DNA from: Sphingomonas bacterium
GTDB lineage: Bacteria > Pseudomonadota > Alphaproteobacteria > Sphingomonadales > Sphingomonadaceae
DNA: 52,503 nucleotides
Reading direction: 5' to 3'
Assembly: GCF_903642285.1 (NCBI RefSeq)
Contig: NZ_CAHJWJ010000023.1
Span: 1-52,503, forward strand
Position 1 is the first letter of the stretch. Each line of letters opens with the position of its first letter. Below the pieces are notes generated by a model. It was not told the origin of the DNA, did no database searches, and saw only the letters and a list, made by a program, of their open reading frames with translations. Shown here piece by piece: positions 43,777 through 52,491 of the stretch. The position numbers and the translations under genes are program-made.

Positions 43777-44214
43777 ATGGTCCGTCCGCAGTCGATCGTT
43801 CGCTACGAACGTTTGTATCTTTCTTCGTTCGCGTTGGGATTGCTCGCGTCCGCACTGACCTGGTCGGCCCGCGCCGACGCGCTTTCGATGAACCCGCTGC
43901 TGGTGGGGAAGACCTGGCTGTTATGGGTGACGCTGGCGCTGGGTATCGTCATCTCGCTGCTGCTCTGGCGTTTTACCGCGCGTGCGCCGAGCATCGTGGC
44001 GAAATGGATCGTCGCGGTCTTCGCGATCTTCTCTGCAATGGGGATCGCGTTTGCGATATTTCAGCTTGCCACCGCGCGCATCCCATTCGGCAAGCCGGTG
44101 CTTCTCATGGCCGCAGTGAATATTCTCTACATTGCCGCCGCTACGTTGTTGTTCCACCGCGATGCGGTGCAATGGTTCGGTGAAATCCCGGTCGGTGAGG
44201 AGCCCTTCGCATGA
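43777..44214 (+). CDS. four-helix membrane protein of unknown function
   Basis: 145 aa, four hydrophobic segments (LYLSSFALGLLASALTW, LLWVTLALGIVISLLLW, WIVAVFAIFSAMGIAFAIF, VLLMAAVNILYIAAATLLF). No motif recognised. Stop overlaps the RNase T2 start (ATGA), so the two are likely translated together. Confidence 0.7.
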   Translation: MVRPQSIVRYERLYLSSFALGLLASALTWSARADALSMNPLLVGKTWLLWVTLALGIVISLLLWRFTARAPSIVAKWIVAVFAIFSAMGIAFAIFQLATARIPFGKPVLLMAAVNILYIAAATLLFHRDAVQWFGEIPVGEEPFA

Positions 44215-44933
44215 AGATCGCAATTCGCGCGGCGGCGCTGCTGTCGCTTGCATGGCCAGCGGCCGGCTGGGCGCAGGTCAATGATTGCATGCCGCCGACC
44301 GCGCCGGTGCCCGTCCATCCGGAATTGCCGACCGCGGAACAGCCCGCGCGGCAGGAACCGATCGGCGGCTACACCCTCGCGCTTATCTGGACACCGCATT
44401 TCTGTCGCCAAGCAGGTAACAAACCCGGCGCGGACTTCGAATGCGGCAATCACGCCGGGGGGCGGTTCGGCTTCGTGCTGCATGGACTGTGGCCGGACGG
44501 GATGGGCGCGACCTGGCCGCAATATTGTACGACCACGCCACTGCTGCCTGCGCACGTGATCCGCGGCGCGATGTGCACGACTCCGTCCGCGCAATTGCTG
44601 CAACACGAATGGGCCAAGCACGGGACGTGCATGGCCGGCTATGATCCCGCGCGGTATTTCCGTCTGTCAACCGGGTTGTATGCGAAGCTTCGCTTCCCCG
44701 ATATGGATGCGCTTGCCGCCGCGCCACTGAGCGCGGGCGATCTCGCGCTTGCGATGGCAAAGGCCAATCCCGGTCTGCGCGCGGACGGCATGCGGATCAC
44801 GACCGACCGTCAAGGCTGGCTCGACGAGATCTGGCTGTGCCTGGACAAGACCTTCGCCTTCGTCCGCTGCCCCGCCGGTCATGGCGGCGTGTCACCCGGC
44901 ACGTCGCTCAGGATCGCGGGCAGGACACCCTAA
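44211..44933 (+). CDS. secreted ribonuclease T2
   Basis: 240 aa. Signal peptide KIAIRAAALLSLAWPAAGWA. Both catalytic segments are intact: CAS I FGFVLHGLWPDG (His) and CAS II HEWAKHGTC (His, Glu, Lys, His). Several Cys for disulfides (CMPP, FCRQ, ECGN, YCTT, MCTT, GTCM, LCLD, RCPA), fitting export to the periplasm. Cleaves RNA to 2',3'-cyclic products; probably scavenges extracellular RNA for phosphate or nucleosides. Family I is patchy in bacteria. Confidence 0.93.
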   Translation: MKIAIRAAALLSLAWPAAGWAQVNDCMPPTAPVPVHPELPTAEQPARQEPIGGYTLALIWTPHFCRQAGNKPGADFECGNHAGGRFGFVLHGLWPDGMGATWPQYCTTTPLLPAHVIRGAMCTTPSAQLLQHEWAKHGTCMAGYDPARYFRLSTGLYAKLRFPDMDALAAAPLSAGDLALAMAKANPGLRADGMRITTDRQGWLDEIWLCLDKTFAFVRCPAGHGGVSPGTSLRIAGRTP

Positions 44934-45352
44934 CCCTCGATCGTCATGCCGGCGGGAAAATGGCGATCGAGATGGCGGTGGATGATCTTCAGGTTGCGAC
45001 TGTTCGACCGGAAAAAGAAATCCGGGACCGCGCCGATCAGCGGGATGATGCCGAGCGCCCAGTCGACACCGACATTGCCGAGCATCCGCGCCATCTGCAG
45101 CTTCGACATCCCGATATTGCGCGCCTCCCACACCATCCATGCGCCCAGAGCGGCGGCGATGCTGGTGCCCGCGAACGGCAGCGCGTCGAGGATGACGTCG
45201 AGCCCGATCCGGCGGTTTATGCCGGGGATCACGAACAGCCCCTCGAGCAGATGCTCCATCGCTTCGACTCTGCGACGCACCGAGACGGGATCGCGACCGA
45301 CCGGCAGGCGGTCGAGAAGGGTCTGGCCCATACGGCTCCGGTCGATCGTCAT
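44930..45352 (-). CDS. DUF4112 membrane protein
   Basis: 140 aa from ATG 45352, overlapping the upstream lipoprotein stop as ATGA. DUF4112 features: the IGLDVILDALPFAGTSIAAA and GVDWALGIIPLIGAVPDFFF repeated helix-PlxG motifs, then NSRNLKIIHRHLD. Inner-membrane protein of unknown function. Convergent with RNase T2; the two genes overlap by 4 bp at their 3' ends. Confidence 0.88.
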   Translation of the reverse strand: MTIDRSRMGQTLLDRLPVGRDPVSVRRRVEAMEHLLEGLFVIPGINRRIGLDVILDALPFAGTSIAAALGAWMVWEARNIGMSKLQMARMLGNVGVDWALGIIPLIGAVPDFFFRSNSRNLKIIHRHLDRHFPAGMTIEG

Positions 45353-46773
45353 TGCGGGTAACTGGTGTCGGCGCGAAGCCGGTTCAACGGGTGCCAGGCC
45401 CGAGGGTTGGGCTGGAACTGCCGTAACCGGGTCGCCACCAGCGACCACCGAAGCGGACGCGCGATCGGGATGAATGCCACGTCCTGCGCCAAGGCGAGGT
45501 CCGCGTCCGCAAGCCGATGGCTTCGTTCCTCAAGCGTCGGCGCATCGCGTGCCGCGAGCATCGCCGTCAGCGCCGCAGCCCCGCACGGCGCGCATGCGTT
45601 CGCGAAATACCAGCGCGCGCTGTCATAGGGGGCGACCCGGTCGATCAGGCGAAGGTCGGCGTCCGCAGTTGCAGCGACCCGGGTCGGGACGGCACCGATC
45701 GCGATCAGCGAGGCCGCGATCTGCCCGTAGAGCAACGTCGCGCCGGGGCCGGTCGGCAGTGCGATCCGCAATACCGGTTTGACCGGCCATAAGCGGACTT
45801 GCGCCCTGGCCGCCGCCACGCGGTCGGCGAGCGGCGCTTGTGACCAGACGGGAACGACCGGCGGCGCGGCGGAGTCGAGCGCCTCGGGCAGGATCTGTTC
45901 GGTCGATGCCCAGTTGGGACGAACCGCAGCGGTCGCGGCACCGCGGTCGATCGCTTGCGCCACCGCGGCGCGGTTGACGGGATCAGCGAGAAAGCCATCG
46001 CGATCGGCGAACGCAAGCCCGAACAGTCCGGCCGCGGGGTCGACCTGGATGTTGGCGGGGGCGATCGATGCCTGCGCCAGGATCGGCCAGTCGACGAACG
46101 TGCCGCCAGCGACGAGATCCGAATCGCGATGGGCGAAGCGCGCGATGGCTCGCGACGCCCGCTCGCCGATGAGCCGGACCTCCGTTTCCGGCGCAAGCGT
46201 GCGCTGGTCGTCCGGATCGGCACGATCGCGATCGAAGGCGGGGCGCAGGAGGGGGCTGTGCCCTCCTGCCACGATCCGGAAAGGGCCGCTGCCGCCCGGC
46301 GGATTCGTCCGTACCAGTGCGAGTTCGGGTTGGGCAAACAGCTTCAGCAGGTCGGGCCGCGGGCGTTTCAGCCGGACCTCGATCACCTGCGGCGTCATCA
46401 CGACGATGTCGCCGATTGCGGTGAGAAAGGGGGCAAGCGGATTGCGCGAACCGGGGGCGATCTGTCGTTTCAGGATGGCGACCACCTGATCGGCGGTAAC
46501 GTGGTTGCCGTCCTGCCACTCGGCATCGCGCAACCGGAAGATGTAGGTCAGGCCGCCGTCGATCACGATCCAGCGTTCGGCCAGCCCCTGTTCGATCTGT
46601 CCGGCGGCATCGAACCGGACAAGCCCCTGTGCGAGCGCATCGACCATCAGTTTTTGCGCGCTATCGGGTCGACCGCGCGCGGCATCGACCAGCGCCGGCG
46701 TCCCCCCGATCGCGCTGACGATCACCGGACCCTTGTCCGGACGGCGGTCGCAGCCGGTCAGGGCGATCGCCAA
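45349..46773 (-). CDS. ABC transporter substrate-binding lipoprotein (SBP family 5), start next to tRNA-Leu
   Basis: About 474 aa if TTG 46773 is used. Lipobox LTGC follows only AIA, giving a very short signal. The frame stays open through the whole tRNA-Leu gene to 46902 (GTG 46869 is in frame), but a protein-coding tRNA is unlikely. Family 5 (oligopeptide/nickel type) features: QGLVRFDAAGQIEQGLAERW, YIFRLRDAEWQDGNHVTADQ, DPVNRAAVAQAIDRG. No permease or ATPase genes nearby, so it is an orphan. Family call firm, start codon uncertain. Confidence 0.78.
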   Translation of the reverse strand: MAIALTGCDRRPDKGPVIVSAIGGTPALVDAARGRPDSAQKLMVDALAQGLVRFDAAGQIEQGLAERWIVIDGGLTYIFRLRDAEWQDGNHVTADQVVAILKRQIAPGSRNPLAPFLTAIGDIVVMTPQVIEVRLKRPRPDLLKLFAQPELALVRTNPPGGSGPFRIVAGGHSPLLRPAFDRDRADPDDQRTLAPETEVRLIGERASRAIARFAHRDSDLVAGGTFVDWPILAQASIAPANIQVDPAAGLFGLAFADRDGFLADPVNRAAVAQAIDRGAATAAVRPNWASTEQILPEALDSAAPPVVPVWSQAPLADRVAAARAQVRLWPVKPVLRIALPTGPGATLLYGQIAASLIAIGAVPTRVAATADADLRLIDRVAPYDSARWYFANACAPCGAAALTAMLAARDAPTLEERSHRLADADLALAQDVAFIPIARPLRWSLVATRLRQFQPNPRAWHPLNRLRADTSYPQ

Positions 46774-46778
46774 CAGGA

Positions 46779-46862
46779 TGGTGCGGACGGCGGGACTCGA
46801 ACCCGCACTCCGATGGAAACCGATTTTAAGTCGGCAGCGTCTACCGATTTCGCCACGTCCGC
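46779..46862 (-). tRNA. tRNA-Leu (anticodon UAA)
   Basis: On the minus strand: acceptor GCGGACG/CGTCCGC, anticodon loop TTAAAAT (UAA), long variable arm, T-loop TTCGAGT, encoded CCA. 84 nt. The downstream lipoprotein frame starts within a few bases of the CCA. Confidence 0.95.
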
Positions 46863-46917
46863 GCACCGGGATACGAGAAGCGCAGCGAAGCACGACCGTC
46901 AAGGCGCGCCACGCACC

Positions 46918-47196
46918 CTATACGTTCAAACGGACGCGCATGTCCTTGCCCGGCTTGAAATACGGCACGCGCTTCGCATCGACCGGTACGGTTTCGCCGG
47001 TACGCGGGTTGCGACCGCTCCGCGCGTCCCGCGCTCGCGTCGAAAAGGAACCGAAGCCGCGAAGTTCGACTCGGCCGTTCGAGGCCAGCCGGTCGGAGAT
47101 GGCGTCGAAGAAGGCACTGACGATCGCCTCGACGTCGCGCAGGGCGAGCGTCGGGTTGGCGTCGAGGATATTCTGGACAAGTTCGGAACGGATCAT
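46918..47196 (-). CDS. ihfB: integration host factor subunit beta
   Basis: 92 aa from ATG 47196 ([17 protein letters not shown]); upstream open sequence lacks family similarity. HU/IHF fold with [20 protein letters not shown] and the NPRTGE beta-arm tip (intercalating Pro), ending KDMRVRLNV. Bends DNA at specific sites as a heterodimer with IhfA. Follows rpsA as in E. coli. Confidence 0.95.
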   Translation of the reverse strand: MIRSELVQNILDANPTLALRDVEAIVSAFFDAISDRLASNGRVELRGFGSFSTRARDARSGRNPRTGETVPVDAKRVPYFKPGKDMRVRLNV

Positions 47197-47325
47197 CGTC
47201 GCTATCCCCAGCTGCCGTCCCACTCTCGCCAATCGATTGATCCAGGTCAATCGAAAATCCTGCGCCAGAAACACGAGCGCTACAACCTGCCGTCGCGGAA
47301 CCGAATAGCGAGCACCTTAAACGCA

Positions 47326-47359
47326 AAACGGCCGGGATGCGGTATCGCACATCCCGGCC
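47326..47359 (-). terminator. intrinsic terminator after rpsA
   Basis: On the minus strand GGCCGGGAT (47359-47351) pairs with ATCCCGGCC (47338-47330), with an inner GCG/CGC extension, followed by a GTTTT run. 25 bp past the rpsA stop, so ihfB probably has its own promoter as well. Confidence 0.8.
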
Positions 47360-47383
47360 ATCTCGAATCGATCGAGGCGTCGA

Positions 47384-49102
47384 TCAGTCCTTGTTCGTTT
47401 CGCCCCGCGCCTTCAGCGCCTCGCCGAGGATGTTGCCCAGCGTCGCGCCCGAATCGGACGAGCCATATTGCGCCACCGCCTGCTTCTCTTCGGAGATCTG
47501 CATCGCCTTGATCGAGAAAGTGGGCTTCTTCGACCGATCGAACCCTGTGACCATCGCGTCGAATTTCTGCCCGACCTGGAACCGCTCCGGCCGCTGCTCG
47601 TCGCGGTCGCGGCCGAGATCGGTGCGCTTGATGAAGCCGGTCGCGCCGTCGTCGCCGGCCTGGACCTCGAGACCCGCGTCGCGGACTTCCAGAACGGTGA
47701 CGGTGATGACCGCGTTCTTGTTCAGGCGATCACCCGATGCCGCAACGCCGCCGGCCGCCGGCCCGCCGCGTTCGAGTTGTTTCATGCCGAGCGAGATACG
47801 CTCCTTCTCGGCATCGATGTCGAGCACGATCGCTTGGACCGTCTCGCCCTTGCGGTGCAGGTTCAGCGCGTCCTCGCCCGCCACGCCCCACGCGATGTCC
47901 GACATATGCACCATGCCGTCGACATCGTTGTCCAGACCGATGAACAGGCCGAACTCGGTCGCGTTCTTGACTTCGCCCTCGACGGTCGAGCCGACCGGAT
48001 GCTCGGCCAGGAACGCTTCCCACGGATTGGCCTGTGCCTGTTTGAGGCCCAGCGAGATGCGGCGCTTCTCCTGATCGACCTCGAGCACGACGACATCGAC
48101 CTCCTGGCTGGTCGAGACGATCTTGCCGGGGTGGACGTTCTTCTTCGTCCACGACATTTCGGAGACGTGGACGAGGCCCTCGATACCCGCTTCCAGTTCG
48201 ACGAACGCGCCATATTCGGTGATGTTCGTGACGCGGCCCGACAGCTTCGCGCCGATCGGATACTTGGTCGACGCGGCATCCCAGGGATCGCTCTCGAGCT
48301 GCTTCATGCCGAGCGAGATTCGCTGCGTGTCCTTGTTGATGCGGATGATCTGCACCTTCACGGTATCGCCGATGTTCAGCACTTCGCTCGGATGGCCGAC
48401 GCGCTTGTAGCTGAGATCGGTGACGTGGAGCAGACCGTCGATCCCGCCCAGGTCGACGAACGCACCGTAATCGGTGATGTTCTTGACGACGCCGTCGATG
48501 ATCTGGCCCTCGGCCAGGCTGAGGATCAGGCCCGAACGCTGCTCGGCGCGAGTCTCTTCAAGAACCGCGCGGCGCGACACGACGATGTTGCCGCGCTTGC
48601 GGTCCATCTTCAGGATCTGGAACGGCTGCGGAATGTCCATCAGCGGGGTCACGTCGCGGACCGGACGGATATCGACCTGCGAGCCGGGCAGGAACGCCAC
48701 GGCACCGTTCAGGTCGACGGTGAAGCCGCCCTTCACGCGGCCGAAGATCACGCCCTCGACGCGGGTGGTCTTCGAGAATTCCTGCTCTAGCTTGTCCCAG
48801 GCGGCTTCGCGGCGGGCGCGGTCGCGCGACAGCATCGCCTCGCCATGCATGTTCTCGACCCGGTCGACATAGACCTCGACCTCATCGCCGACCTTCAGCT
48901 CCGCCTTCTGGCCGGGGGCGGCGAATTCGCGCAAGGGAACGCGGCCTTCTGACTTCAGCCCGACGTCGATGACGGCCATGTCGTTTTCGATCGCGGTGAC
49001 GGTGCCGTGCACCACGCGACCTTCGAAGCTGTCGGCACCGCCGAACATCTCGTCCAGCATCGCGGCAAAGTCATCGCGGCTCGGCATTACCTGGGTAGCC
49101 AT
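47384..49102 (-). CDS. rpsA: 30S ribosomal protein S1
   Basis: 572 aa, six S1 (OB-fold) domains: two degenerate N-terminal ribosome-binding copies (GTVTAIENDMAVIDVGLKSE; GVIFGRVKGGFTVDL), then four RNA-binding copies with ITDYGAFVDLGGIDGLLHVTD, ITEYGAFVELEAGIEGLVHV, ATEFGLFIGLDNDVDGMVHM and VLEVRDAGLEVQ. Docks mRNA to the 30S subunit. AGGA lies upstream of ATG 49102. The 245-bp gap to cmk holds no credible gene and probably the promoter. Confidence 0.97.
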   Translation of the reverse strand: MATQVMPSRDDFAAMLDEMFGGADSFEGRVVHGTVTAIENDMAVIDVGLKSEGRVPLREFAAPGQKAELKVGDEVEVYVDRVENMHGEAMLSRDRARREAAWDKLEQEFSKTTRVEGVIFGRVKGGFTVDLNGAVAFLPGSQVDIRPVRDVTPLMDIPQPFQILKMDRKRGNIVVSRRAVLEETRAEQRSGLILSLAEGQIIDGVVKNITDYGAFVDLGGIDGLLHVTDLSYKRVGHPSEVLNIGDTVKVQIIRINKDTQRISLGMKQLESDPWDAASTKYPIGAKLSGRVTNITEYGAFVELEAGIEGLVHVSEMSWTKKNVHPGKIVSTSQEVDVVVLEVDQEKRRISLGLKQAQANPWEAFLAEHPVGSTVEGEVKNATEFGLFIGLDNDVDGMVHMSDIAWGVAGEDALNLHRKGETVQAIVLDIDAEKERISLGMKQLERGGPAAGGVAASGDRLNKNAVITVTVLEVRDAGLEVQAGDDGATGFIKRTDLGRDRDEQRPERFQVGQKFDAMVTGFDRSKKPTFSIKAMQISEEKQAVAQYGSSDSGATLGNILGEALKARGETNKD

Positions 49103-49347
49103 AAAGTCCTGTATTCCTAAATCGTTCGTTGCCGGCCGGCCGGTTGTATCCGACGGTCTTGGCTTTCACACCGCCGCGCAGACCCCGTGCCGGCGCGGCA
49201 TCCGACATCGGACGTGCACGGAGGGCTAGACGCGAGATGCGAAAAGGGCGCGTGAAGACCATGCTTCCGCGCCTACCTCCGCGACCGTCTGTCCGCCGGA
49301 TGGTTCGTCCTTAGCGTTCGGGGCTCCGGCGCGCAAGATCGGAACGC

Positions 49348-49974
49348 CTATTGCAGCAGCCGAGCCGCCTCCACGATCGCGATCGCCTTCTGCACGCTCG
49401 AATCGATCGACAGGAAACTGGTATCGAGCAGCGCCGCGTCGGCCGCCATGACGAGCGGCGCGGCGGACCGGCTACTGTCGCGTTCGTCGCGCTGTCGAAT
49501 ATCGGCCAGCACGCGGTCGAAGCTGGTAAGGTCGCCGCGTCCCTGGAGTTCCGCATGTCGACGCTTCGCCCTTATGCGCGGCGTCGCCTTCACGAACAGC
49601 TTGGCATCGGCATCAGGCGCGATGACGGTGCCGATGTCGCGGCCATCCAGGATCGCGCCGCCCGGCTGATGCGCGAACCGCTTCTGGCGCTGCAGCAGCG
49701 CGGCGCGGACGAGCGGGTGCGCCGATACGATCGATGCGAGCCGCCCGATCCGGTCGTCCCGCAAGCGTGGGTCCTCCAGCATCCGCTCTTCGAAATCGCA
49801 TGCTGCGACCGCATCGGCTTCCTTTTCGGGGTCGAGGTCGAGCTGTCCCACCGCAAAGGCCACCGCGCGGTACAGCAGCCCGGTATCGAGATGCGGCAGC
49901 CGGTAATGCCGCGCCAGCGCCTTCGCGATCGTGCCCTTGCCGCTGGCCGCCGGCCCATCCACCGCGATGATCAT
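49348..49974 (-). CDS. cmk: cytidylate kinase
   Basis: 208 aa. P-loop VDGPAASGKGTIAKAL at residues 4-19; DTGLLYRAVA substrate-binding; DGRDIGTVIAPDADAKLFV; RAKRRHAELQGRG lid. Phosphorylates CMP and dCMP. ATG overlaps the aroA stop (ATGA). Confidence 0.96.
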   Translation of the reverse strand: MIIAVDGPAASGKGTIAKALARHYRLPHLDTGLLYRAVAFAVGQLDLDPEKEADAVAACDFEERMLEDPRLRDDRIGRLASIVSAHPLVRAALLQRQKRFAHQPGGAILDGRDIGTVIAPDADAKLFVKATPRIRAKRRHAELQGRGDLTSFDRVLADIRQRDERDSSRSAAPLVMAADAALLDTSFLSIDSSVQKAIAIVEAARLLQ

Positions 49975-51302
49975 GCCCGCCCCGTCAGTCCATCGAGCGT
50001 GGCGAGGAAATCGGGGTAGCTGGTGCGGATCGGTGCGATATCGTCGATGGTGACGGGGTTCGTCGCGTGGAGCCCCGCAACCGCCGTGCTCATCGCGATC
50101 CGGTGATCCAGCTTCGACGCGACCGTCGCGCCGCCGGGGATGGCCTCGCCGCCGCTGCCGGTAATGGCCAGACCGTCGTCATATTCCTCGACCGCGACGC
50201 CGCAGGCACCGAGCGCCGCGTTCATCGCCGCGATCCGGTCGGATTCCTTGACGCGCAGTTCGTGCGCGCCGCGCGCGACCGTCCGGCCGCTTGCAAAGGC
50301 GGCGGCGACGAACAGCACCGGATATTCGTCGATCATGCCCGGTGCGAGATCGGCGGGGACGTCGATGGCCGACAAGGCCGCGTGGCGGACGCGCAGATCG
50401 GCGACCGGCTCGCCACCGACGGTGCGCGGATCGATCGCCTCGATATCGGCCCCCATCAGACGCAACGCGCTCAGCAACCCGGTACGCGTGGGGTTCAATC
50501 CGACATTCGCGATCGTCACGTCCGATCCAGGGACGATCGACGCCGCGACCATCCAGAACGCCGCCGAGGACGGGTCGCCGGGAATGGTGATCGATTGCGG
50601 GCGGAGTTCGGCCTCGCCGGTCAGCGAGATGATGCGGCCCGCCAGCGTCCGTTCGACGCTCAACGCCGCCCCGAACCCTGCCAGCATCCGCTCGCTATGG
50701 TCGCGCGTCGCGACCGGTTCGATCACGCGGGTCGTGCCGGGCGTATTGAGCGCGGCGAGGAGGATCGCGGATTTAACCTGAGCGGAGGCGACGGGCAGTG
50801 TGTATTCGATCGGCACCGCGGGGCACAGCCCGCGCAGCATCAGCGGCAGCCGTCCGCCGGGGCTTGCGGTGATGTCTGCCCCCATGCGCGACAAGGGTTC
50901 GATCACCCGGGCCATCGGACGACCCGACAGCGACGCGTCGCCGACGAAGGTCGCGGTGATCGGGTGGCTTGCGACCAGTCCCATCAGCAATCGCGTCGAA
51001 GTGCCCGAATTGCCCATGTCGAGCGCGGTCGTCGGCTGAAGCAGCCCGCCGACCCCGACGCCAAGGACGCGCCACACACCGTCCGGGTCGCGCTCGATCG
51101 TCGCGCCCATCGCCCGCATCGCCGCGGCGGTTGCAAGGACATCCTCGCCCTCCAGCAGCCCCTCGATCCGGCTTTCACCGACCGCGAGGCTCGCGAACAT
51201 CAGCGCGCGGTGACTGATCGACTTGTCGCCGGGAATGGTCAGCGTCCCCCGCAACGCGCCGCGCGCGCCGATCGTCATTGGCGTGGGGGAGGGGGCTTTC
51301 AT
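49971..51302 (-). CDS. aroA: 3-phosphoshikimate 1-carboxyvinyltransferase (EPSP synthase), class II type
   Basis: 443 aa from ATG 51302 (MKAPSPTPMTIGARG); ATG 51278 is possible and longer frames are unlikely. Shikimate pathway step joining PEP to shikimate-3-phosphate. All four class II signatures are visible: GDKSIS, SAQVK, RDHSE and NPTR. Class II enzymes are typically glyphosate-insensitive; that follows from family knowledge and was not tested here. aroA-cmk-rpsA-ihfB is a classical proteobacterial order. Confidence 0.95.
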   Translation of the reverse strand: MKAPSPTPMTIGARGALRGTLTIPGDKSISHRALMFASLAVGESRIEGLLEGEDVLATAAAMRAMGATIERDPDGVWRVLGVGVGGLLQPTTALDMGNSGTSTRLLMGLVASHPITATFVGDASLSGRPMARVIEPLSRMGADITASPGGRLPLMLRGLCPAVPIEYTLPVASAQVKSAILLAALNTPGTTRVIEPVATRDHSERMLAGFGAALSVERTLAGRIISLTGEAELRPQSITIPGDPSSAAFWMVAASIVPGSDVTIANVGLNPTRTGLLSALRLMGADIEAIDPRTVGGEPVADLRVRHAALSAIDVPADLAPGMIDEYPVLFVAAAFASGRTVARGAHELRVKESDRIAAMNAALGACGVAVEEYDDGLAITGSGGEAIPGGATVASKLDHRIAMSTAVAGLHATNPVTIDDIAPIRTSYPDFLATLDGLTGRA

Positions 51303-51399
51303 CGCGGCGGCGCTTTGACAGTCGTGCCCCGCTATGGCAAGGCGCGCCCCACTTCGCAGGGCACCCCTGACGACGACCCATCCGAAAGGTTTTGACGGC

Positions 51400-51729
51400 A
51401 TGATACAGCCGGAATGGGGCACGAAGCGTACGTGCCCGAAATGCGCGACGCGTTTCTACGATCTCGCCAAGGACGATCCCGTGGTCTGCATCAACTGCAG
51501 CCATAGCTGGGAACCGGAGCCCATCCTGAAATCCAAGCAGCCCTTGCCGTTCGAGGTCGCGAAGCCCGATACCAAGAAGGCGGATGCCGATCTCGAGGGT
51601 GGCGACGAGGACGAGGATATCGCCGCGATCACCGGCGAGGACGAGGAACCGTCCGCGGACGACGAGGTCGATCTGGGCGGCGACGACGATCTGGGCGTCG
51701 AGACGACGAACGACGAAGACGAGCATTGA
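51400..51729 (+). CDS. TIGR02300 family protein (FYDLN acid domain)
   Basis: 109 aa from ATG 51400. N-terminal zinc-ribbon-like half: GTKRTCPKCATRFYDLAKDD, then VVCINCSHSWEPE (two CxxC pairs). The C-terminal half is almost all Asp/Glu (GDEDEDIAAITGEDEEPSAD and so on). The family is confined to alphaproteobacteria and uncharacterised. Diverges from aroA over a 97-bp gap. Confidence 0.92.
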   Translation: MIQPEWGTKRTCPKCATRFYDLAKDDPVVCINCSHSWEPEPILKSKQPLPFEVAKPDTKKADADLEGGDEDEDIAAITGEDEEPSADDEVDLGGDDDLGVETTNDEDEH

Positions 51730-51813
51730 TGTGGACGCAATGGCAAGCGGCCGGCCGGTCGCTTGCCATCGGTGCGCACCCCGGCTAGGGGACGCGCCTT
51801 CCCGGGAAGGTTG

Positions 51814-51889
51814 GGGGCCGTAGCTCAGCTGGGAGAGCGTTCGCATGGCATGCGAAAGGTCAGGGGTTCGATCCCCCTCGGCTCCACCA
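51814..51889 (+). tRNA. tRNA-Ala (anticodon GGC)
   Basis: Acceptor GGGGCCG/CGGCTCC (with a G-U pair), D-arm GCTC..GAGC, anticodon stem TTCGC/GCGAA with loop ATGGCAT, T-arm CAGGG/CCCCT-type, encoded CCA. 76 nt. Confidence 0.95.
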
Positions 51890-51914
51890 TCCCCGACACG
51901 AACGCCTGAAGCAT

Positions 51915-52286
51915 TCAGTCCGATGCTCGAGAGGCCCCGAACCCGGCGATCAGCCGCTTCAGGCCGGGCTCTTCGACGGCGGCGCTGGCATCCGTCGGCA
52001 AGAACCAGCGTGTTTTGCGTTGCAGACGTTCGGGCCAATCCTCGGCCTGGGCGGTGACCGCGAGCGGAAAGACCGTGACCGACAATTCGCGGTCGCGGCG
52101 TGCCCCGCGCCGCTTGACGTAGCGGAAATCGCCGATCGGCGACGGATCTGCGATCCCGCTGAGGCCGGCTTCCTCGAAGGCTTCCTGTGCGGCAGCCTCG
52201 TGCGGCGCGAACCCCTTCATCGGATTGCCCTTCGGCACCACCCAGCGGCCCGTCTCACGCGACGTTATCAGCAGGACGCGGGTCAA
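51915..52286 (-). CDS. Nudix hydrolase, 5' end probably frameshifted
   Basis: 123 aa from TTG 52286, but this start falls inside the fold. The same frame upstream codes IIDQIAALPYRLDADG, normal family sequence, back to an in-frame TGA, with no start codon. One base out of frame, ATG 52347 codes M-T-D-P just before it. Removing one G from GGGG at 52336-52339 joins them as MTDPIIDQIAALPYR. The Nudix box is recognisable (GFAPHEAAAQEAFEEAGLSG). Hydrolyses nucleoside diphosphate derivatives; substrate unknown. Frameshift may be real or a sequencing error. Confidence 0.78.
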   Translation of the reverse strand: MTRVLLITSRETGRWVVPKGNPMKGFAPHEAAAQEAFEEAGLSGIADPSPIGDFRYVKRRGARRDRELSVTVFPLAVTAQAEDWPERLQRKTRWFLPTDASAAVEEPGLKRLIAGFGASRASD

Positions 52287-52411
52287 GCCGTCGGCGTCCA
52301 GTCGGTAGGGGAGGGCTGCGATCTGGTCGATTATCGGGGTCCGTCATTCTCGTGCATTGCCAAGAGCAGGTATTTCACGGATTCCGCCGGTATATCAACC
52401 GGACGTTCCGC

Positions 52412-52440
52412 TTGACGCCTTTTTTTGGCGATTATATACC
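52412..52440 (+). promoter_or_regulatory. sigma-70-type promoter
   Basis: TTGACG (52412-52417), 17 nt, TATACC (52435-52440), in an AT-rich patch with a run of seven T. Reads toward the partial gene at 52492. Confidence 0.55.
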
Positions 52441-52491
52441 TTGCAAACACAGCACTGATCGGGCATAAGGATCTGGCAAGGAGCAAGTCCG

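Noticed and set aside
46779..46902. Lipoprotein coding sequence extending through tRNA-Leu
   Set aside because: The frame is open, but the residues resemble no signal peptide and it would need translation of a tRNA gene; kept only as an uncertainty about the start.
49071..49262. 63-aa frame in the rpsA-cmk gap on the minus strand
   Set aside because: Overlaps the rpsA start, no ribosome site and no domain; more likely the rpsA leader and promoter.
52427..52444. sigma-54 promoter (GGC ... TTGC) before the right-edge gene
   Set aside because: The GG and GC elements are 16 bp apart, where sigma-54 needs 12; the sigma-70 match is better.
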